In this document: positions 60,822 to 64,000 of the stretch, one piece after another
Layout of the letters: the number at the start of each line of letters is the position of its first letter
Position numbering within the stretch: position 1 is the stretch's first letter
NCBI RefSeq assembly: GCF_040807025.1
Contig: NC_090967.1
Span: 5,578,001-5,642,000, forward strand
Origin: Struthio camelus
Taxonomy: Eukaryota; Chordata; Aves; Struthioniformes; Struthionidae
Length of the DNA stretch: 64,000 bases
Direction of reading: 5' to 3'
Position numbers and translations under genes: made by a program
Notes under the pieces: generated by a model
Told to the model about the DNA's origin: nothing
Databases searched by the model: none
The model's input: only the letters and a program-made list of their open reading frames with translations

Positions 60822-61405
60822 AGTTGAAAACTAAACATGTATTTTCAACCCTTGGCTAGTCTAGTTTAACTTCTACATTCAGTCCTTCAGAATTGGAGCT
60901 AAGGCTCCCCTGATGCTGTTCAGTGGTGTCCCTGTGTGTTGTGCCCCCGTGCGAGGGAATTTGGAGCATTTTGTTGTCTTCCCCAGCAGTTCTCACATGT
61001 ACAAGAAAAATCTTCTTGGCGACAGGTTACGTATTTGCTCTCCTTGCATAACCTTCTTGTTGAATAAGTAAAAGAAAAGCCTTCCCCCAGCCCCCTTCAA
61101 GACCAGACCCAACGTTTTTGTAACCACTGACGGCTCTTCATCATTTACCATCGGCATGTTATACGTCAAATACCACTTGTGCCATGTTTATAAATCAGTG
61201 TTTTATATTTTTGTACTGAAAGAAATTGGAGCACTTTAGAAAAGTTTATTTCAAATTCCATTTCTGTTTGTTCCTGGAAGGAAACCTCTCATGAAAAGAA
61301 ATCCTGTTGGTGTAATTGTGTGCATCTCACTCAGAGCTGTGAACTCTCTTGATGCTGTTTAGTCTTAGGTCTGGTTTCTAGGCCCACCTTGCACTGTAAA
61401 GATTT

Positions 61406-61411
61406 AATAAA
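61406..61411 (+). terminator. ARHGEF18: Poly(A) signal AATAAA (candidate, middle)
   Basis: A canonical hexamer followed within 40-60 bases by a T/G-rich stretch (ttttgttggggaagtgttttggtt in two parts), which is the expected downstream element. Confidence 0.5.
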
Positions 61412-61704
61412 TAATCATGGTTCATGATTAAATTGAGCATTTTGTTGGGGAAGTGTTTTGGTTTTTGTTAGGATGTAAACATTGTAAATAATTCCTTTAC
61501 TGTTGATACTCAATAGCAACATCTTTGTAGTCCTTATTTTATTTGTAAAGTTGATGGTTAAATGTTAATATTCTGTTGAATTGTGCATTCTTGATTAATT
61601 GTAAACTTGATCTTAGCACACCAAATGATGATTTTTACAATGATTGCAATGTTTCTCCACTGAAGGATTTCAGAGCTGCAATAGGACTGAAACCAACTTC
61701 TAGC

Positions 61705-61710
61705 AATAAA
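61705..61710 (+). terminator. ARHGEF18: Poly(A) signal AATAAA (candidate, distal)
   Basis: A canonical hexamer in an A-run, followed after about 30 bases by a long T run and the pyrimidine tract at 61742-61792. It is the last signal before the composition changes. Confidence 0.45.
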
Positions 61711-61741
61711 AAAAAAATTGAAAACTGACTGCCTTAATAGA

Positions 61742-61792
61742 TTTTTTTTTTCTTCCTCTCCCCTCCCCCCCCCTCCCCCCCCAATTTGGACC
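61742..61792 (+). repeat. Homopyrimidine T/C tract
   Basis: A T run followed by a C-rich run with few interruptions, all pyrimidine except a single break. It lies just past the distal poly(A) signal. Confidence 0.85.
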
Positions 61793-64000
61793 AAAGATCA
61801 AAGGAGCAGCCATTTCTCATGTGCTTCTCATTTTCTGCCCTGGACAGAGATAACCTGCCATATGAACAAAACTGACCGTTTTCCAGAGAAGAGGACTGCA
61901 TAGGATGAATTAAGTGGAGAGTACTAATAATTGCAGACTTTGCCAATGAGGTGAGCACTCTAGAAAAAAATCAGCTGATTTCAAAATGTCTGAACGCAGC
62001 ATACTAGCGAAGGAGTGAGCTGAACAAAGTTACTTACATTGGCAGACAGGTACTTTGCATGGGACGAGTCTGAGACATGCCTGGCTCTGTCCCAGACAGT
62101 ATCAGTTCCCATTTGGAACATTTATAACAAAAATAGAAACTTTCTGCCTACTGCTTGTGTCAGTTTGGCAGCCCTCACTCTCAATACTGTCCCATAGCCT
62201 CTGGTTAGTGCAGTGCTTCCCAGCTCCAGAGTCAACAAGTTGCATTTCCTGGTAAAATCCTCGTTTGTGGTTTGCTGACAAGCTAGCCCAAACACTAACC
62301 TCAGATAGTTCTGGAGATTAGAGCAGAGGCAAAACCAGGGCAAGACTGGGAGAACCAGGACTTGGATAGACGTCCTCAAAGGACGAGGTGCAATCTTTAT
62401 CATCACAATCCTGTGCTGGAACCAGTGTTGATGAAGACCCTCAGCCTGTTCTGGATGAGACAATGCTGGTGGTGCAGTCTGAATTGATTTGTGCTGTGAT
62501 AAGCTGTTATGTATATCAAAGCCTCTTTGAAGGATCCAGGCTCTTTGTGCATTGGAGTCAGAGGCTGAGAAACGTAGACGTTATTCTACTGAAATGTTGG
62601 CATCTGTGTTGCAGTACAAGCTGGAAATCTGAATTGGAAAGACAGTTTTTTTCTAGTTTTCCAGTGTATGTAAATAATTAAAACTTACTTCTAGGAACAC
62701 TAGTGTTTACAGTATGGCTTTGTCCTTTATAGGAAGCAAGACTGATGTTTTAGAGAATGGAGTTTTAAACGGTGTGTGTAGAAGTTTTTATTTGCACTTC
62801 CTTTAAGAGAAAATGTCTTAGATCTACATGCTCCTGCTTGCTGTTCAGCTTCCATGGAGCTGAGCTGCAATGGCCACTGGAGGTCACTACCTCTGTGCAC
62901 TTTCAGATCTCCCTATTTTTGTCGCTAGAAAGAGAGAAATAATTCTTCATATTTGTTTCTAAATATTGTTCCGCAACAGGAAATGGAATCAAAGTGACTT
63001 CGTGGGAGGCAGCTGAAAGGGACAGTCTACAGCTGGAGTTAAAAGGTAGCACTTCCAGAGCAGTGAACTTTTTTTTAGTTGCACGGAACTTTCCTGCAGC
63101 CCTAATCGTGCCTCAGACCAATTGGAAGAGTTTCTGAGAAAGGTAGAAGAGCCTGGATGAAGATAGATCAGGGAGTAATGTGGCTAAGAGGTATCCCTGC
63201 AGTGCACGTTGCCAGCTTGATGCTGGTAACTGTCCAGTTCCAAGAGCCCAGAGCTCAATAGGGGCAAGTTTAATTCTTGGGCACAATTTGCATTTGTTAG
63301 AAGCTCAGGGCTGCTGCAGCCATCGGTGCTCAAACTAGTGTGGGTGTATCTGTGTTATGCTTCAGTTCCTGCTGCAATAGCAGCATAGACATTCTTCCGG
63401 TGTCTGCGAACACCTTGGCTGACGGTATCATTGATAATGCTGTCACTCCTCTGATGTGTATTCTCTGTCACAAGGAGGGTGTGATTTCAGGATGGCTGGC
63501 GGTGTGTTCATAGCTGTTCCTTGCTTGCACCAGTGTTCCAGCAGCTCCACCCTGCCTTGTCTCCTTTAAAATCTGCAGATAATTAACCCGAAACCCAAAC
63601 CACGTTCCTTCTATTTGGATGAGTCATTCCGAGGCCATAGGCAATGACCAGCTTTATGCTAAACCTTCCTCTTTCATGTGGGTGAGGAATGGCGGATGGT
63701 TCCCATACATGCATCTGAGATTCATTGGCAAGCCAGATGCTCGAGGACAAACGTGCGCAATGAATATTGGCTCCATAGTGTGCCTTGACAGTGGGAATGT
63801 GCTGGGTTTTGCCCTTCCCTTTCGTCACCCCTGCGACTCCAGTCTGGTCTAATTTCTCATCCCAGAGATGGGGCCAGCCCAAGGCTCAATAGACAAGAGA
63901 TGTGGGGCCTGTCCTTGTGTAATGACTACATTGTTTGCTTCTTCTGGGCCCCTGGGATCTGGCAGAGGATAAAAGCCAAACTGTCTTGGAGCTGGCGGTG
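61793..64000. other. Downstream region, no gene recognised
   Basis: In human the next gene is PEX11G on the opposite strand, but nothing here reads as PEX11. Two overlapping opposite-strand open frames at 63583-63882 (99 codons on minus, 77 on plus) look random and have no splice context I can support. Confidence 0.5.

Larger units (their letters stand above)
56806..61710 (+). other. ARHGEF18: Probable 3' UTR of ARHGEF18
   Basis: After the stop codon there is no recognisable coding sequence up to the poly(A) signals. AATAAA occurs at 60816-60821, 61406-61411 and 61705-61710. A Pumilio-type element TGTAAATA (61483-61490) lies ahead of the last signal, and the 61.1-61.7 kb stretch is T/A-rich with UTR-like character. 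If the last signal is used, the UTR is about 4.9 kb. A spliced UTR or an earlier end cannot be excluded. Confidence 0.55.

Noticed and set aside
63583-63882. Overlapping frames on both strands near the right edge
   Set aside because: I looked for PEX11G, the human neighbour, and saw no resemblance. No splice context.

Overview
The window is vertebrate nuclear DNA, most likely from a bird. Repeats are sparse, and the recognisable transposon remnants are CR1 LINE fragments, which are typical of sauropsids. Essentially one multi-exon gene on the + strand can be supported. I identify it as ARHGEF18 (p114RhoGEF), a RhoA guanine-nucleotide exchange factor of the Lbc subfamily, from its translated exons: an atypical C1 zinc finger, a Dbl-homology (DH) domain, a pleckstrin-homology (PH) domain, a long C-terminal coiled coil and a tail ending in DVIFF.

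Layout. 1-8777: no gene recognised. 8778-11265: three candidate alternative N-terminal exons. 15734-22852: exons of the long N-terminal region, up to the first half of the C1 zinc finger. 22853-35633: a 12.8-kb intron that holds a CpG island at about 28.3-29.2 kb, with a 42-bp G-rich minisatellite and an ATG-free candidate first exon, which looks like the promoter of a short isoform. 35634-37404: the rest of C1 and a linker. 40618-56805: the MGNTNSKS start region, DH-PH, coiled coil and stop codon. 56806 to about 61.7 kb: probable 3' UTR with three AATAAA signals. 61.7-64 kb: no gene recognised.

Every exon junction was checked for splice dinucleotides and reading phase. The chain 10395-10470, 15734-15870 and 16398-16897 through 56645-56805 is one open frame of 5,013 nt (1,670 residues plus stop). 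Starting at the ATG in the second exon of this chain gives 1,604 residues. Starting at the MGN methionine (40635) gives 1,120 residues and removes C1. Residue numbers below follow the 1,670-residue chain; subtract 550 for the short isoform.

The most interesting points are: (i) the short isoform would begin with a textbook N-myristoylation signal in a strong Kozak context, behind a CpG-island exon that contains no ATG; (ii) that promoter lies inside the intron that splits the zinc finger, so promoter choice decides whether C1 is present; (iii) mutually exclusive candidate N-terminal exons, all phase-compatible; (iv) a GC-AG intron; (v) a hypervariable-looking G-rich minisatellite abutting the internal promoter. 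I see no evidence of a wholly new system. All identifications come from reading translations and remembering families, not from a database search.
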